Under the pieces are notes generated by a model, which searched no databases, was not told where the DNA came from, and saw only the letters and a program-made list of their open reading frames with translations. Below are positions 1-13,619 of a stretch of DNA of 64,000 nt, in pieces. A program made the translations under genes and the position numbers. The stretch's first letter is position 1. Each line of letters begins with the position of its first letter. Origin of the DNA: Lepidonotus clava (lineage: Eukaryota; Annelida; Polychaeta; Phyllodocida; Polynoidae); NCBI GenBank assembly GCA_936440205.1, contig OW387135.1, forward strand, positions 34,822,792 to 34,886,791. The letters run 5' to 3'.

Positions 1-174
1 GGACAACTACCCTATGAATAGGACAATTACCCTTATAGGTAGGAAAGCTATCCCTATAGGACAATTATCCCCATTGGTAGGATGACTACCCCTATGATAG
101 GACAATTACTCCCATTGATAGGACAACAACTCCCCCTGATAGGACAACTAAACCCCTTGATAGGATGACTAGTG
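1..174. repeat. 20-21 bp minisatellite, GGACAATTACCCCTATGATA orientation
   Basis: About nine degenerate copies of TAGGACAAYTACCCCTATGA. The array continues off the left edge. The same unit appears in reverse complement at 410-716. Confidence 0.85.
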
Positions 175-409
175 TTCCATATTAAAGACCTGCATTAAAG
201 TCATGCACTTTTTTTTAGTATTTCAATATCTCTTGAATAAATTCTTTTGGACTTTTATTTTCATACATTTATGTCAACAATGTCTATTAAGTATTTTGGT
301 TTCTTAATCAGGACATTTTGCAAATAAAAAATTGGGTTTTCCAAAGTAACTTTACTCTAAGGTTGAGTTTGTCCCAGCTTTACGGGTTAAATCATGTGAT
401 AATGATAGT

Positions 410-716
410 TATCATAGAATGGGGGTAATTGTCCTACCTTGGGGTAGTTTGTTACAATGTTGGCAATTTTCCTAATCATAGGGGTAATTGTCCCGCAAGA
501 GGGGTAGTTGTCCAATCAAGGGGGGTAGTTGTCCTATCAAGGGGATAATTGTCCAACCATAGGGGTATTTGTCCTACCAATGAGGTAATTGTCCTGTCAT
601 AGGGATAGTTGTCCTTCCAATTGGGTTGATTGTAATATCATAGTCCTAGGGAGTAATAGTCCTAGGATGTAGTTGTCCCAGGGGTAGTTGTCCCCAGGGT
701 AGTTGTCCTAGAATCC
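410..716. repeat. Same minisatellite in inverted orientation
   Basis: About fourteen degenerate copies of GGGGTARTTGTCCTAYCATA, the reverse complement of the unit at 1-174, separated from it by about 235 bases of AT-rich spacer. The pair forms a long foldback structure like the arms of foldback DNA elements. Confidence 0.85.
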
Positions 717-3700
717 TGCTAAAGACATACATGATTTTACGATGGTTTCAAAGACTTGGTACTACTTCCTACTCTAATCTATCCGATCTATCAGAGTATT
801 GATGTATCGACTGGATGACTACAGAGAATAAGGGAGTGATTTTCGGTTTCAGGTTACCAAAGGCGTTTCATAAAGTTAGGCGTTGTACGCTTTCCATTAT
901 GACTACGCCTTAAGATATCCAATGGTAAGGATCAGCAAATGATTACAAGTCACTTTCCGATGAACTTGGAAAAACATTTTCCCCAAGTTTTAAGAATGAA
1001 TTGTATGATAGTTTCACTAAAGCTAGTGAAGAGCCACAAATGGCAAGTGTGGTGCATGTAACAAAAATGTACTTGTATTGAATGTACGAGGCATATTTGC
1101 CTTAATAAGGGTGACAAGAAGCACCCTTAATGGAGAATGTATGCTGGTAAGGGCAGAAGTAGCTGGGGTGGGACATTTCTTGTCCTAAGGTTGATTAGGC
1201 ATGAAACATTTTAGTATACAAGCAAATAATTTTACTTCAATTAGATTACTGCAGTGTATTGTGATAGGGGTAAAAAGATGAAGTTGAAATCACTAACATG
1301 GCATTGTACAATTGGATGCAGAATGTTAACAGCCTATCAAAAATTAGGAGGAATTCATGTCTGAAAACGCCATCTAGACGGTGGGAGAGATAACTCATGT
1401 CTATTCAAGAACTAGAGGCCGGATTATTCGTTCAACAAATCTAACTATTCTCCTACCTTCTGGATATTAGAGATAATAAACAGTTGATTAAGATCGCGCA
1501 ATCTCTTTAGCCTAATGATGAATACATCCAATTGAGCCATGGAAAAGCAGAATTACATTTTTAAAAATCTAACACAACAATGCACTTTGGTATAAAATAT
1601 TTTGTTTTAAGCATCTCATAATTATCTGGTACACATATTCAATAATTAGTAGTACATTCTAAAATAGATAAATGACAAACATTCTACAATGAATCAATAG
1701 GTATCTTAAACAAAATTGAAAGTTGTTGTCCTCTATTTCTTCCTCTCTCCCTGGATCCATATATTAGCACTTTAAATGGTCACGATTTCCCTCAGGGAAA
1801 ACTGTAAGGAGATTTTCGTGACCAAGAATCACCTATATAGTCCTACAACCTGATGTTTTTTAGTAGTCTCGCCACTTCACAAAACTTTTACACAAATCCA
1901 AAATGCTTTGTATGTTCCCCCAAGTTACAGTTTCAATACTAGTCATTGTACATCTTTTTAAATACGTAGAAATACTTTTGAATTAACATCTTTGATCGTT
2001 TTTAATGCACCTCAAAGTTGGTGAGGCATTACGTTTTCAAATTGACAAATCAAGATTTGTAAATCTACAGATCATCTTTATCCATATACATAACATTTTG
2101 TAACTTAATTTTACAAATGGCAGCACTCCCATAATGGGGTTAGCCCATAATGGAAATCTTGACTTCATATGGCTGTTAGGTGATGTACGTTGCATTTTAC
2201 CTTGGCACAATTCATAATAACGTGAAGTTCAAATCTTATGCTATCTGAACCTGTGGAAATCTCTACTGCTGGGATTAATGTCCCTATTCTTAGTCCACAT
2301 AGTCATCCCTCTTTTAGCACTGTATTAAACTCTTCACTTCCTAACCCATATCTACACAGGCAATAAAGGTTTTGAGGGATACCATGACTCTTTCTAAACA
2401 GAATGAATTAGCACTAGACAGGTGTGTCCTAGAAACTGTCAAATATCCCAGCACACCAAAGGGACTTTTTACATATGATTAAAGACTCCTCATGTTCCGC
2501 TATGGCACCATACAATTATTATATTACAATAATATGTGGTACAATAGATATTATGTCTATGCTGGTACAAAATCAGGTGTTTCCCCTGCACAGATAATGC
2601 TGACTCATAAAGGAACTATAAACGACCCATCCTAATAAGCTGCCTGCCTTTTTTCACGAAGTGTCGTTGAGTTCGTTTTGTCATTTTGGTGTCTGAACTG
2701 ACGACAAAAAACTAGTCGTGCGTAGATATACAAAAAGCCGACCGATCCTCTGATATTGACGAGTTGAATCTGATCCATAGGCACGGTGTAGGACCTCCCT
2801 CACGCCTGGACGATTTCCAGATTACAAGGGGCGTTTTCAACCTAACATATGACCTTATCATACATCCTACGATGGGACTCACCACCAGCAAGCATACAAA
2901 GTAAACTATGTACATTAGATTATACGTGGTGTTTCTCATTTTCAATCATGGGACACCATAGCAGAACACATTCAAATCTGCCTTACTTTCTTAATATTGT
3001 CCCGAGCTGTTCTAAAGCAATATGGGAACTAGCCTCTGCTTCAGTAATTTTAATGTTTTCCCTTTTATATAAATTCCCTTCCCAAATACCGAGAAAAATG
3101 TGTACTTGAGATGACAGATCTTACATCAACAATTCCGCTTCCCTCGAAACGCTGTGGTGATGTTTAGTTATATATATATACACTGTAATACCATTTAATA
3201 TACCTATATAACATCATATTGTAATATATGTTATCAGTTTTATCAAACTTTTTGATCCACTGGAAGATCTCGTATTTCAGCAGGAAGTGGTTTTTATCAA
3301 TACGTGATCTACACAGGCACATGCATATGATCATGTATTAACGCTTCGTTGTTCGTGACTGAATCAGTGGGCGTACCACAGTCAACCAGATTTTTCTCAG
3401 CATATTTCTAAACAAGATTTAGTTGCCTATCCTTTTTTTCATGTACGACAAAGGTATTCTACTTGGACAAGAATGTTTGCAGGGCCTTTTTCCTAAAAAG
3501 ATAGTTCTTTTGAAACACTCATTTTGAGAAATGCCACGGTTCAAGAGAGGTCAATATTTTACTTCAAAACGTGTGAACGCAATTCCCCCTACCACGAACC
3601 GTAGGCCTAGGTGTACCTTTGATATTTTGATGGACCTGTAGCTTAAATTAATGTCATTTCTGGGAAACAGCTATGCGACAACTACACAGATATATTTATT

Positions 3701-5170
3701 CTTCTTTCCATTATTAAATAGATGACATATTGGAAAGCTACCATTTAGTATTTTCCCTTCATGTATCCGGGTGCACTTAACCCTTTTCAAAATTATGTCA
3801 TTACATATCCATGAACAAGCAATATTTTCATAATTTCTATTATTGTTACCAAGTCTTTGTACGGAGAATTTGTCATTTTTGATAAGAGGGTTTACATAAT
3901 GGAGGAAATCCGTGGTAGGACGATTGATGAGCGTCTTAAATTAGGTTGAGTAGATTACTTTATAAATCATTCATTTTGTTACCGTCCAACAGTCATGTGG
4001 GTAAGATATTACCTGCTTAAACGTTTTTACACCTTTGAGTTGGGCATCTATCTTGAGAATTAGAAGAAACCTATTCTTGTCTTAATAGAGAGTGGCTGTG
4101 TTTTGTCTATTAATTATATTGGTAAGAGCTACATCAGTGCTGTCGTGGTTTGCAGCCAAAAGAAAAGCTTATTGGATCAGTCTAAATTGTGGTGGATTGC
4201 CAATAATTCCGTTGTCCGGCAGTTGTTAAGAGTTTAGTGGGGCAGCGTGCCCGGGGTTTATCCTTTCACTGCCAGATTAAGGTGTTTCAGTTTATTTAAA
4301 GGTATTGCAGTTACAAATTGCTTGCGGTAGCTAAAATCATCATCACAAATGGTCCCCCATCACATATTACTGACGTGGGTGTCAGTCCATTGCGTAGTAG
4401 ATATCTTAGCTAGTTGCAGTAAGAAACTAGACCCATACTAAGATAGGCTCTCTGATTGAACTACACCTGCGATTGGAGAGCGAGGAGATGATATCACAGA
4501 ATGAGGTAAATAAGACATGCAGTTAGTACCTGTACTCCTCAAAGTGAAACAAGTGGCCTTTAAGGCAACTCCAATAATGTGAGGGCTTAGCAAGCTCGAG
4601 TAACATCTGGGTGCATGAGCAGAGCTAGATAGGTGGTTGAAGATTAGGAGCACTGGTTGTGTGGAGTGAGCAGACAATCTCCCAGAATGATAATAATCAA
4701 AGGAAATCCAGTGACTTATATTACATGCATTTGGATTTAATAAATACTGTCCTTTCAAGTGAGTGTTCTCTGGCATCCCTGAATTAGGAACTAGGTTCAA
4801 GGATGATTAACGATCCAGACGAGATGGAAGACTGCGATCAATAGATGGTTTATTGGAATTATTCACATGGAACTTAGTGGGATGTAGACTAACCTTTCAT
4901 GAGAAAAGTAAACCGCTTAGTTCAGCATAGTGGAATATGGCATTTAGACATGTATGTAATACCTAAACTTAGATTTATATACATTAAAACATTCGTGTCA
5001 AGAAACAACCTATGATTATATTGTACAAATGTAAGGTACATTATAGGTTAAATGGGCAAATTAGGGACTTGGGTAGTTACCTATTGTGTAGTTTCTTCTT
5101 TCCTGATCATCTTGATCATGATCCAAGAAGATGTGCTGAAATATCAATTTCCTTCTAAATAACCAGAAAA
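717..5170. other. Gene-free stretch, nothing recognised
   Basis: AT-rich DNA with short random open frames only. A (TA)-rich patch lies at 3170-3215. Confidence 0.6.
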
Positions 5171-5175
5171 AGATA

Positions 5176-5345
5176 CATAAACAAGAAGCAAATTAGCTAC
5201 AAAGTTCCGCTCATGCATGAGGGATGGTTGTCCCTCAGTAAGTTAAACTAAAGGCCATCCTAATACCAGAGGGCTATGTGTAATATGAGCTATAGGTGCT
5301 GACCACCACTACTCCTGCTGTCATACACAGCTCAGGGAGGGGTTA
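5176..5345 (+). repeat. Interspersed repeat family, copy 1
   Basis: Contains ACAAGAAGCAAATTAGCTAC, GCTCATGCATGAG, GTCCCTCAGTAA, CTGACCACCACTACTCC and CTCAGGGAGGGGTT. The same blocks occur in the same order on the minus strand at 47884-48062. Family not recognised. Confidence 0.65.
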
Positions 5346-7568
5346 TAACCCTTTAGACCCCACAGATTGCATTTATGAACTGCCGTATTTCCCCAAGATT
5401 TCCATTGAATTCCCTCCAGAATTCCTTAAATACTTTATACCTGAAGATGTTCAAAGGTCTACCCATCCATACCAATTAAAGTTATAGTTATCTGGTTTTC
5501 AGCATTGGTTATGAAATTACATCAGCTTTCAAACAATATATTGGTCATTTTTGTACCTTCATTACTCATTAAAGTTTTCTTCTTGCAAAAATTTGGAAAA
5601 TTTATGGAAAAACTTCTGTTTTCCCGGGCGGCTATGGCGGCTGGGGATAGTGCCAATGGGTGGCCACGGCCGGATTGGGGTCTAAAGGGTTAAGAAAGGA
5701 AGGACATGCCTTTATATAATTCGAAACGATCTCACTATCATACATTATGTCCCCGTTGACTTATTATATCGAGGTTTAGCAAGTGTGTTACATCTCACAG
5801 GGCCCAGGCTTCTATAGAGCACATAAGACCCTAAATATTTCTTTCAAATTGGACGTGAGCCATTGGACGTGAGCCCCGTCGTCTTTGATGAGCAGATTAT
5901 ACAAAATACACCTGTTAAAAGCCGGTCATGTAACACCGTCCATCCTTTGTCAATACGAATACATACACCCGACATGAGGTGGCATTGCGCATTTTAGTTG
6001 ACATCCTTTCCCGCAAAGGTCTACCAAGCATGAAAGTAACTCGGTTGGGCAATGACGGTGGATTGCCCATTCAGATCTAGTTATCTGTCAACACAACACA
6101 AAGACTGTATATATGAAGGCGGTAGACCTCCACTCATAGGTCGAAACATGGCCCCTGGGCAGTTGTCCCGAGTTGCCCCTGTCGACAGCGCTTCAGTCAT
6201 ATCCTGGTATTTGGTCTCAACCTCATGAACCCTAAATAAATCAGCAAACGACAGATGCTCTGGTCTTCCCACAGGGAAAACTACTCGTTCCATGAAGAAT
6301 TGGACAGTTAGTTACTTCTCGGTAGTGTCATCGTTTGCAATAGGTATGAAATATTGCATAATCGTTGGCATGATTTTAACTCAATTTCTCTCATGCAAGG
6401 CAATCGTCCTATTTCCGAATATCAAAAAATATCTAAAGAATAAGTCTTCTTCTTCCTTTATATCGTGTTTTTTTTTTCTGAATTGGTGTTCTGATTATCC
6501 ATGATGTTTTGGTATCTCATACAAAACAAAGAAAACGTCAAATACCTACGGCTAAATCTATGGTAAATTTGACAGTGCTTAAAATGGATTAGAAAGATAC
6601 TAATAGGTCACCATAGAAAGCGTTGATCACAGTTAGACATCTGGTGACCCTGGTTCTTTGTCTAAAGTCCTTAATTGCGGACACAGCATGGAGTATGAAA
6701 CAAAATCAAATGACAGATTATATAGACCATGTGTGTCCTATCCATGATGTTGCTCTACATAATTATGGTATTCCATGGCTCAAACTGGAGATCTTATAGA
6801 AATTACTAGGCAAATATATGCATGCTTTTTTTTCAATTGACCTCGATTGGATACACCTCAGACGTGATACCATATCATATGACTTGAAATGCAATAATGA
6901 TTCAAGTTGTTCCCCTATAGAGAGCCCTGGTTCTGAACCCTGAATGACCTTTGTCCTAACTTGTGCAATTAGACGGATCAGTTACACAATGGTAACCTTG
7001 AAAACAGAAGACCGTGAAGAAATAAATCGTCAGTCTGCTGACATGTGGCCCAGGTGAGAGTGTCTTACCATATGGTTGACAGAAACAGTACCCTACAGGG
7101 AGAAGGAAATACAAAAGGGAAATATATTGATTGGCCTATAGCAAACTAAATCAGGCGGGAGCAAACTATTGGTATTTGCTTTTCCATTAGATTTGTACTC
7201 TTTAATTGAGGATTCAATGTGTTTTGTATGAATTTCTTATCTGCTTATTTTGTGGTCCAAGTAAAAGATTAAGTTTTACTTATCTGCTTATTTATGGTCC
7301 AAGACATACACCGTTACTGATGTACAATGCCCCAACATCCGTAGATAGAATTTGTTGATCTACCCCTAAACTGTAAAGGTGGTGGCAAAACGCCTTGAAC
7401 TTGGAGTCTTTCACCATTCACTCTGTCGTTCATGCTCGGCAAAACCTAGCCTCTGTCGTAAATGTGGTCGAAGGAACTACACTGCATTTCAAGCTTACGT
7501 CATTTAATCCAAACAATCCAAACAATTTTGACTTTTTGAATAGTACTAGTATCACATATGCAACATAG
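5346..7568. other. Gene-free stretch, nothing recognised
   Basis: AT-rich with short open frames lacking coding signatures. It includes a small direct duplication of ATTGGACGTGAGCC near 5850-5880. Confidence 0.55.
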
Positions 7569-7599
7569 ATGATGGTAATAACAATCATAAATCTGTCAT

Positions 7600-7734
7600 G
7601 TTCTTTACTGCCTTTGAATGCTGACAGAAGTCTTCTGTCAGTAAATTTCAGGAAATACATTTCCATTATCAGTATTGTCAGTATTTCAGGATTTTTCAAT
7701 CAGGATTTCAGTATTGTCAGTATTTCAGGAAATA
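7600..7734. repeat. CAGTATTTCAGG-type short repeats and partial hairpin copy
   Basis: TGCCTTTGAATGCTGACAG and several ATTGTCAGTATTTCAGGA copies, an older partial copy of the hairpin that follows. Confidence 0.6.
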
Positions 7735-7830
7735 CATTGTCACATCCTCTCCAAAAGAGACTGCCTTTGAATACTGACAGAAGTCTGTCAGTATTCAAAG
7801 GCAGTCTCTTCTGAAGAGGATGTGACAATG
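7735..7830. repeat. 96-bp near-perfect hairpin (MITE or hairpin RNA source)
   Basis: Arms of 47 bases pair with two mismatches around a 2-base AG loop. Outer ends are CATTGTCACATCC and GGATGTGACAATG; the inner part is CTTTGAATACTGACAGA with its complement. Such perfection implies recent origin. Confidence 0.85.
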
Positions 7831-9940
7831 ATGTGATTTGTTACTTCATCCGAATATCAGAATGCCATGCAGAGGGCATTCAACTTAGAAGCTTATAAGA
7901 CTATTGTCCCACATATGGAAAAGCCTTATGCTTTATTTTCTTCTTAAACACATTAAGATATACAGTTTCGATGGGGACTACACCTGAACGTTGAAACAAA
8001 TGTATTTTTATTTCATGGGAACTTCAAATCTAGTAGAAAATTCAACTTCAAAAAGATGAAGTTATGGACATCCGGTGGCTCTGAATTAGTGTAAACCTGC
8101 ATTTGCTCCAATATTCATTACAACTCCCTCTCTTTTGACACATTTGGTACAGTATGAGTAGATTGCCTATAAGATTGCACGGTTACCCCATGTTGCCTCC
8201 TCTTAAAAAAAGTGCGTATAAAACGGTAGCAATAATGTCTCGCCATATAAAGTCAAATTTTCGGTAGTTGAATCTGCCTTACTCGAGGATAATAAATCTC
8301 GCTCACAGACTATTCACATTCAAGTCCAATCTCGTTCTCGTTAGATGGAAAGGAAGAATTCTACCGATTCATTTTTTTGTAGAATTACTTAGTGAAGGAA
8401 TTGTGTTATCTGTGCGATTGTATATATGATTGTCCTTCTTCCTCTTCCCGACCATGGTGAGCTAACGTTAGCAAAAATCCCGTTTTTCGCCCCCCGATGC
8501 AAGTGTGTTACGGGACACGTTCACACACATTCCAACCCTTCAGGTCAACCGCAACCAAATTACCTTATAGCTTTTGACAACCACATGGCTCTGTTTCCTT
8601 TATTTATCTAGCTTGTGTGTGTTAAAACTCTCTAGCCTTCTAGTAAAACGACGTCATATTAGTTAAGTAATACTTGGTTAGCCTTTTTTTATGTACTCTA
8701 TAGTAATTTCATGACTTAGTACCTTGCGGGATTAGGCTTTTATTCGCACACTTCCTTCATTGTCCCCTAAAGCTATGCCTGTAAAGTCGTCGAGGTTGAA
8801 CCCGCTGACATTGTAAAACGAAAAGGGGGACGTAAGTACCCTTTTAATGTCTGAGTGGAGAAATTGTGAATCAGCGCAGCAACAGTTTGTATAAAGAAAA
8901 TATTCAAGCATTTATCTTTTTATCTCGAAACCCTTAACTGACCTTTCATTATGCAAATTGTACAATTATCATAGCGGTTCTTCCATTCTTTAAGCTTAAC
9001 AGCATAATGCCATATTATTACAATACACGACTTTGAGCTGCGATGTCAGCATACTAATGATGATATCACAGAAAATTTGCATGCAGTAGGCTAGTGATTA
9101 TATTGTTTGAAATTAGCAGTTGGAGTGTTTTACACATGTGTAACAAAGAATTATGTCTCTATAGTACGTGCACTTCTCTGCGACATCGCCATATCGTAGC
9201 TTAAATTGTGTAATGTAATATTCCGTTAAGTAATCTTATGATAGGTGGATGCGCCGATTGGTGATTGTCATTCCTGCACTCGTAAATTAGAAAGACGTAA
9301 GGCCGTTATTAAAATGAGTTTTATCTTTTCTGATATGTATGAGTATACAGACATTGATTCCAAACATTGGTCTAACAGTCTCCAATCAGGTTTTTCTAAT
9401 TACTATCTGCTTGTATATTATACACTCTAGATCTGCCCATTGAAATATATTCTGATATATGCACAAACTTACATCAATAAGCCTTACAGTGAAAGCCCAG
9501 GATAACCTTTGCCCATTTATAACTTCACAATGTAAGCTGGTAAGTTGACTGACTGTCCTCCTTTTCCCAAAAAACGCTAAAAGTGGGCTATTATCAGATT
9601 TGTATATGGATGGGGAATTCTAAGGGAGGTTGGTCCCTATCGCACGTGTGGCGAGTGAAGATGTGCCTCCCGCGGCTTGCATGGAAATACATCACCTGCC
9701 ACCCAGCCTCTTCAACACGCCTACTGTGAGTTCATCCAGCTAAACCAGACCAGCCACACTGCTACTTCTAAGGCAATAACTGGGCTGGATATTCACAGTA
9801 GAAAGGTATCATGGTTTTAAACGCCTGGTTTATGAAAGTAATAATTTAGTTCTAACCTGACTAGTTGTTAAGTTGAGTGCCTAAAATCCTGTGAGGGAGG
9901 TGTTTTCTTCTCTTCACTTGGTGCTGTGGATGTATTCCCA
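7831..9940. other. Gene-free stretch, nothing recognised
   Basis: AT-rich, no coding signature or repeat that I can name. Confidence 0.55.
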
Positions 9941-9941
9941 G

Positions 9942-9968
9942 CACACACACGCACTCACACACACACAG
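9942..9968. repeat. (CA)n microsatellite
   Basis: Imperfect CACACACACGCACTCACACA run. Confidence 0.8.
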
Positions 9969-10374
9969 CTCTCGGGGTATGAGATCCTTAAGACGTCCGC
10001 ATTGTTTCCACATAAAGGTAATAATCCATATTAAAGTTGCAGCTATTACGGTACTTCAATACTTGTGGACGAGCTGTATGCTGCCCAGAAGACATGTGCC
10101 GGGTTGTCTTGCCTCGTCTGAGGCCCTTTGAAATAGGCGCCGCGGATCGACAGTGCACAGAGTGAGTGTGGGAGGGTGGGTCAGTGTGGGAGGGTGTGCG
10201 GGGCACTCCGAGTAGTGTGGGAATGGGGGTTGGGAAAGAGAAATCGTGACGATCAGGATGAACATAGACCGAGATAGGTGAAAAGAGAGGGGTGATACGT
10301 AACGATTGTAGTTCCAGAGTAACAATTGAAGGAGACAGTTTATGTAGTACTAAAAAATGAAACTACTTAAATAA

Positions 10375-10532
10375 TCAAGGGCGGATCCAGGAATTTGAAA
10401 CAGAGGGGGGGGGGGGCATGCTATAGAAAAGTTGTTTACAGAGCACTCCGGTCGCTTGAATTTCACAATGCAAAAATTTTAACATTTTGTCCAAAATAGG
10501 GAATTCCTCTCCCCCTAAATCCCCGTCAGATA
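10375..10532 (+). repeat. GGCGGATCCAGG-family short element, copy A
   Basis: Left end GGGCGGATCCAGGAATTTG, then a 12-base G-run (10405-10416); right end CTCCCCCTAAATCCCCGTCAG. Related copies lie at 33.0, 34.5, 36.1, 55.9, 62.6-62.9 and 63.2-63.3 kb. Confidence 0.65.
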
Positions 10533-11684
10533 ATTACCCTTTTTTTCTGGATGAATGCATCTTTGTAAGGTTATACCATTGTGCTTCAATATAATCATGG
10601 TAGCTCATGCCAATAATTCATAGACATGCAGAGTGACCCTCAATTTTTTTCTATATTTCCATTAGCCCTTATAACAGTATAATATAAAATTTACCTTCTC
10701 CAGAACCTTTATAGAACAAATGCCTCGCGCTTTTCTTATTTGCCAAGGACATTTGTGGAAAACTACTTTGATTGTCTTTAGAGTGTGATACCTTTTCGGA
10801 GACTGTTTCTTCACCTAACGAAACGAGAAGTATCTGTGTAGGCCTATGTGATCAGACCTGAAGTCACCGCTTTAGGACTGTATATACAAACAGTGAGGCG
10901 TGACCATGTGTGTCCAATGCTTTTTTCATTTAGGTGGTAAAAGAAGCAGGCATTTGGTGCAAAGAACAGTAACCATAACGCCAAATTATCAATCAAAAAC
11001 TACTTAAACAAAGAGTCTGTTGGCATTATTGGTAAAAATAAAACCAGCTAACCCACTGCCCAGTCTCTTCCTATGAATTTGTGTTGCAGGACTTTCCGAA
11101 AAGAAACTGCTAGTTCCCCTCAGGAATTGTCTTTTGTTTCTTTTTCTGAAACGCTCCTTTCGAGCGCCGGAAGCAGAAAAGGCCCATGGCCCTGTCACAA
11201 AAGCCGGACAGCTATAGGTGTTCCTTGAAACAAAGGGCAAACGGCGAGTGCCTCGTGCTTCGGGCAAGTCCCCGTCCTTTTCAAGAACGACTTTAAGGGC
11301 CAGGCTGCATGGCCCCATGGGATTGTGTGTATGTTTTCATACAGCTATCGTATAAGAGCGTTCTGGGTTCACCAGTTCACCGGATCAGGTCAGCTGACCC
11401 GCATGAGTGGTGCCTTTGAATTTGTGAAAGAGCTATTAAACTGATATTGCAAAGGGCACTCAGAACAATTTTGAAGTAGTTCTAACTTGATTACGGGAAG
11501 TTTTTTTGTTAACCTGTGAAAGAAAAAAGCATACTGACATTAGAAATGTATGGAGAATTAGTTTATTCTCATATCTACATCATTTTGGGTTATACTTATT
11601 ATTAATCCAGGTAGGCCTATTTTATCAAAAGTATTGATAATTTATGTAATTTCTCTTAAATATCTCTCTGTAATAAATGTAAGG

Positions 11685-11718
11685 GGTCTCTGAAGCCATT
11701 TCCAATGCAAGAGGTCCC
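11685..11718 (+). repeat. tRNA-like B-box, possible SINE head
   Basis: AAGAGGTCCCCGGTTCAAAC followed by CCC looks like the variable/T-arm of a tRNA, but no matching acceptor and D-arm is present upstream. Read as a tRNA-derived SINE relic. Confidence 0.3.
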
Positions 11719-11754
11719 CGGTTCAAACCCCATTCATTCTCAAGAAAAATGCTG

Positions 11755-11957
11755 ACTTCTTTGACAACCATATGACAACCCTGGGTTGTTCCTGTAAATC
11801 ATTCATGGCAACCCTGGGGACTTTTAAGACAACCCAGGGTTGTGGTTTTTGGCACCATTTACTTACAACCCTGGAGCTAGCTATAGCACAAGCTGCTTCT
11901 GTGACAACCATGGGTTGTGGTTTTAGGCACCACTTTTGATAACTCTGTGTTTTCAGC
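11755..11957 (+). repeat. ACAACCCTGGGTTGT family, copy 1
   Basis: Repeated ACAACCCTGGGTTGT-type palindromes with GGTTTTTGGCACCA, ending TTGATAACTCTGTGTTTTCA. The same blocks recur at 19430-20040. Confidence 0.7.
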
Positions 11958-11999
11958 GTTGAGTTGAGTTGAGTTGGGCATCTCAGTCTTGTTCTGATA

Positions 12000-13570
12000 A
12001 TATAAACGTGACGAAAAGGTCCAACAGTGGATCAATTTCAAAATCGGCCCAATATCGGTCCAAAAATTGCAAAGTTTTTTTTCTTGGAAATCGGCTCATG
12101 GATCATACAACCCGATTTTTGTCTTGAAATCGGCTTCCTCTTCATTTCCCGCCGGTTTCGATTATGACGATCGGGCCCTAGCTTGTGGCATGGTGGAGTT
12201 GTGGGCTAAGACCAGACATGGGTGCTGGCACCTCTTGGACCTACGACAATCGAGTTGAGTTGATTGGCGGTAGGGCGGGGGTAGATGCTTAAGAACATAA
12301 GAAAATGTTTTTCAATAATAATATGTGATTATAACAATAATGACATTGTAATAGCGGGATCTAATCAGCTAGTTCATTCATGGTCAGAAGCACCTTGTTT
12401 TACGTTTTGTTTACTCTTGTCTAATCTACATTTGGTACGTGCTCTCCATGTATATCCCTTGTTACGTCGCATTTGGTGGGTTTCTTGTAAGCTTCCACCA
12501 CAAAATGAATGCGACATTGTCTGGTCATGTATAGTAACCGGGATTAGGAATCTTGCTTTTACTGTTATAGTGGACTTGTATTTATTTTCTTTTGCAGGTT
12601 AGCTTATTTTAGCCCGGTGTAATACATGCAGCCAACCATGAACAGATTCACACGACCGCAAAAGAAAATATTAGCAATAGATCTTTCTTTCTTTGTAAGT
12701 CACCGTTGAATTTCCGCCGACATCGCAAAGTTGACTCCGTTCATGGAGCTGTGAATATCGAGTGGCATAGGACTTTTTGAACCAATCTAGCAGTGCATAA
12801 TCAATGTTTCTATCAAAATATTTAGGGAAAGCATCGGCAGTCACGATGGTTCGTGAAGGTCTTCTCTAAAAACTTCCGCACCTTCGAATCCATTCGACGT
12901 CCATGATGGGTTATATGAAAGGATGGGGAGAAGCATCATGCATGAGACGTGACAGGAGTCGTGAGGTATTCGTGACGAACGGAGAACTTACATCGGCAGT
13001 CCACCAACTGTGGACTCAGTAGTCCTTCTTTCAGATAACCCTGGGTTCTTCCTCAGCGCGAACCAGGAATGATGACTATATTAAAATGCAAAGGTTCCCA
13101 GATAGTGACAGGACAAAAAATGGTCAATCATCCCCCGATACTTAGCTCCCGGGCACCTACCCCGTAGGCATTTAACCCCCCTCCCCCCGAGACTACATAT
13201 AGCCCTTTAGAACAATGATCATTTAGGACATAGCTGCAAATAATTAGGATGGGGTCTACATTAACGTTTTAAGAGCATACTGATTAATTTATAAACTTCC
13301 TTTCCGTATCCTTAACAAACAAGATTTCAGAAGATGTAAAGTTAATGCCAATTTGTCGTTACTATTTCACCTTAAGGCAGTACAGTGAAAAGCATAATAA
13401 CATAACAAAATAATTATTTGAGTGCACACACCTAGACCAGGCAAAGTTTAAAAATGCCTACAAAGGGAATCATTTGCATATCAAAGAATTGGTCCAATGC
13501 TTGTTTGAAAAGCACTTCAATTTGGTTTTTAGTACCATTATAAACTTGAGTCAGGAAGATTTGAGGAAAC
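12000..13570. other. Gene-free stretch with AATCGGTCC-type scraps
   Basis: 12020-12135 contains AAAATCGGCCC, ATATCGGTCCAAAA and CTTGAAATCGGC, related to the termini of the element at 17.4-18.2 kb. The rest shows nothing recognisable. Confidence 0.45.
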
Positions 13571-13573
13571 AAT

Positions 13574-13574
13574 G

Positions 13575-13611
<37 letters not shown>

Positions 13612-13619
13612 TATATATA
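13574..13619. repeat. (TA)n microsatellite
   Basis: Nearly pure TATATA run of about 45 bases followed by GCGCGCGC. Confidence 0.9.

Noticed and set aside
1-716. A CRISPR array
   Set aside because: The units are degenerate and contiguous with no regular spacers, and the genome is animal.
11004-11318. A 104-codon minus-strand frame in a GC-richer patch
   Set aside because: No recognisable domain, no clear splice sites, composition typical of a chance frame.
11640-11720. A tRNA gene
   Set aside because: Only the T-arm/B-box region looks tRNA-like; no acceptor stem or D-arm pairs with it.
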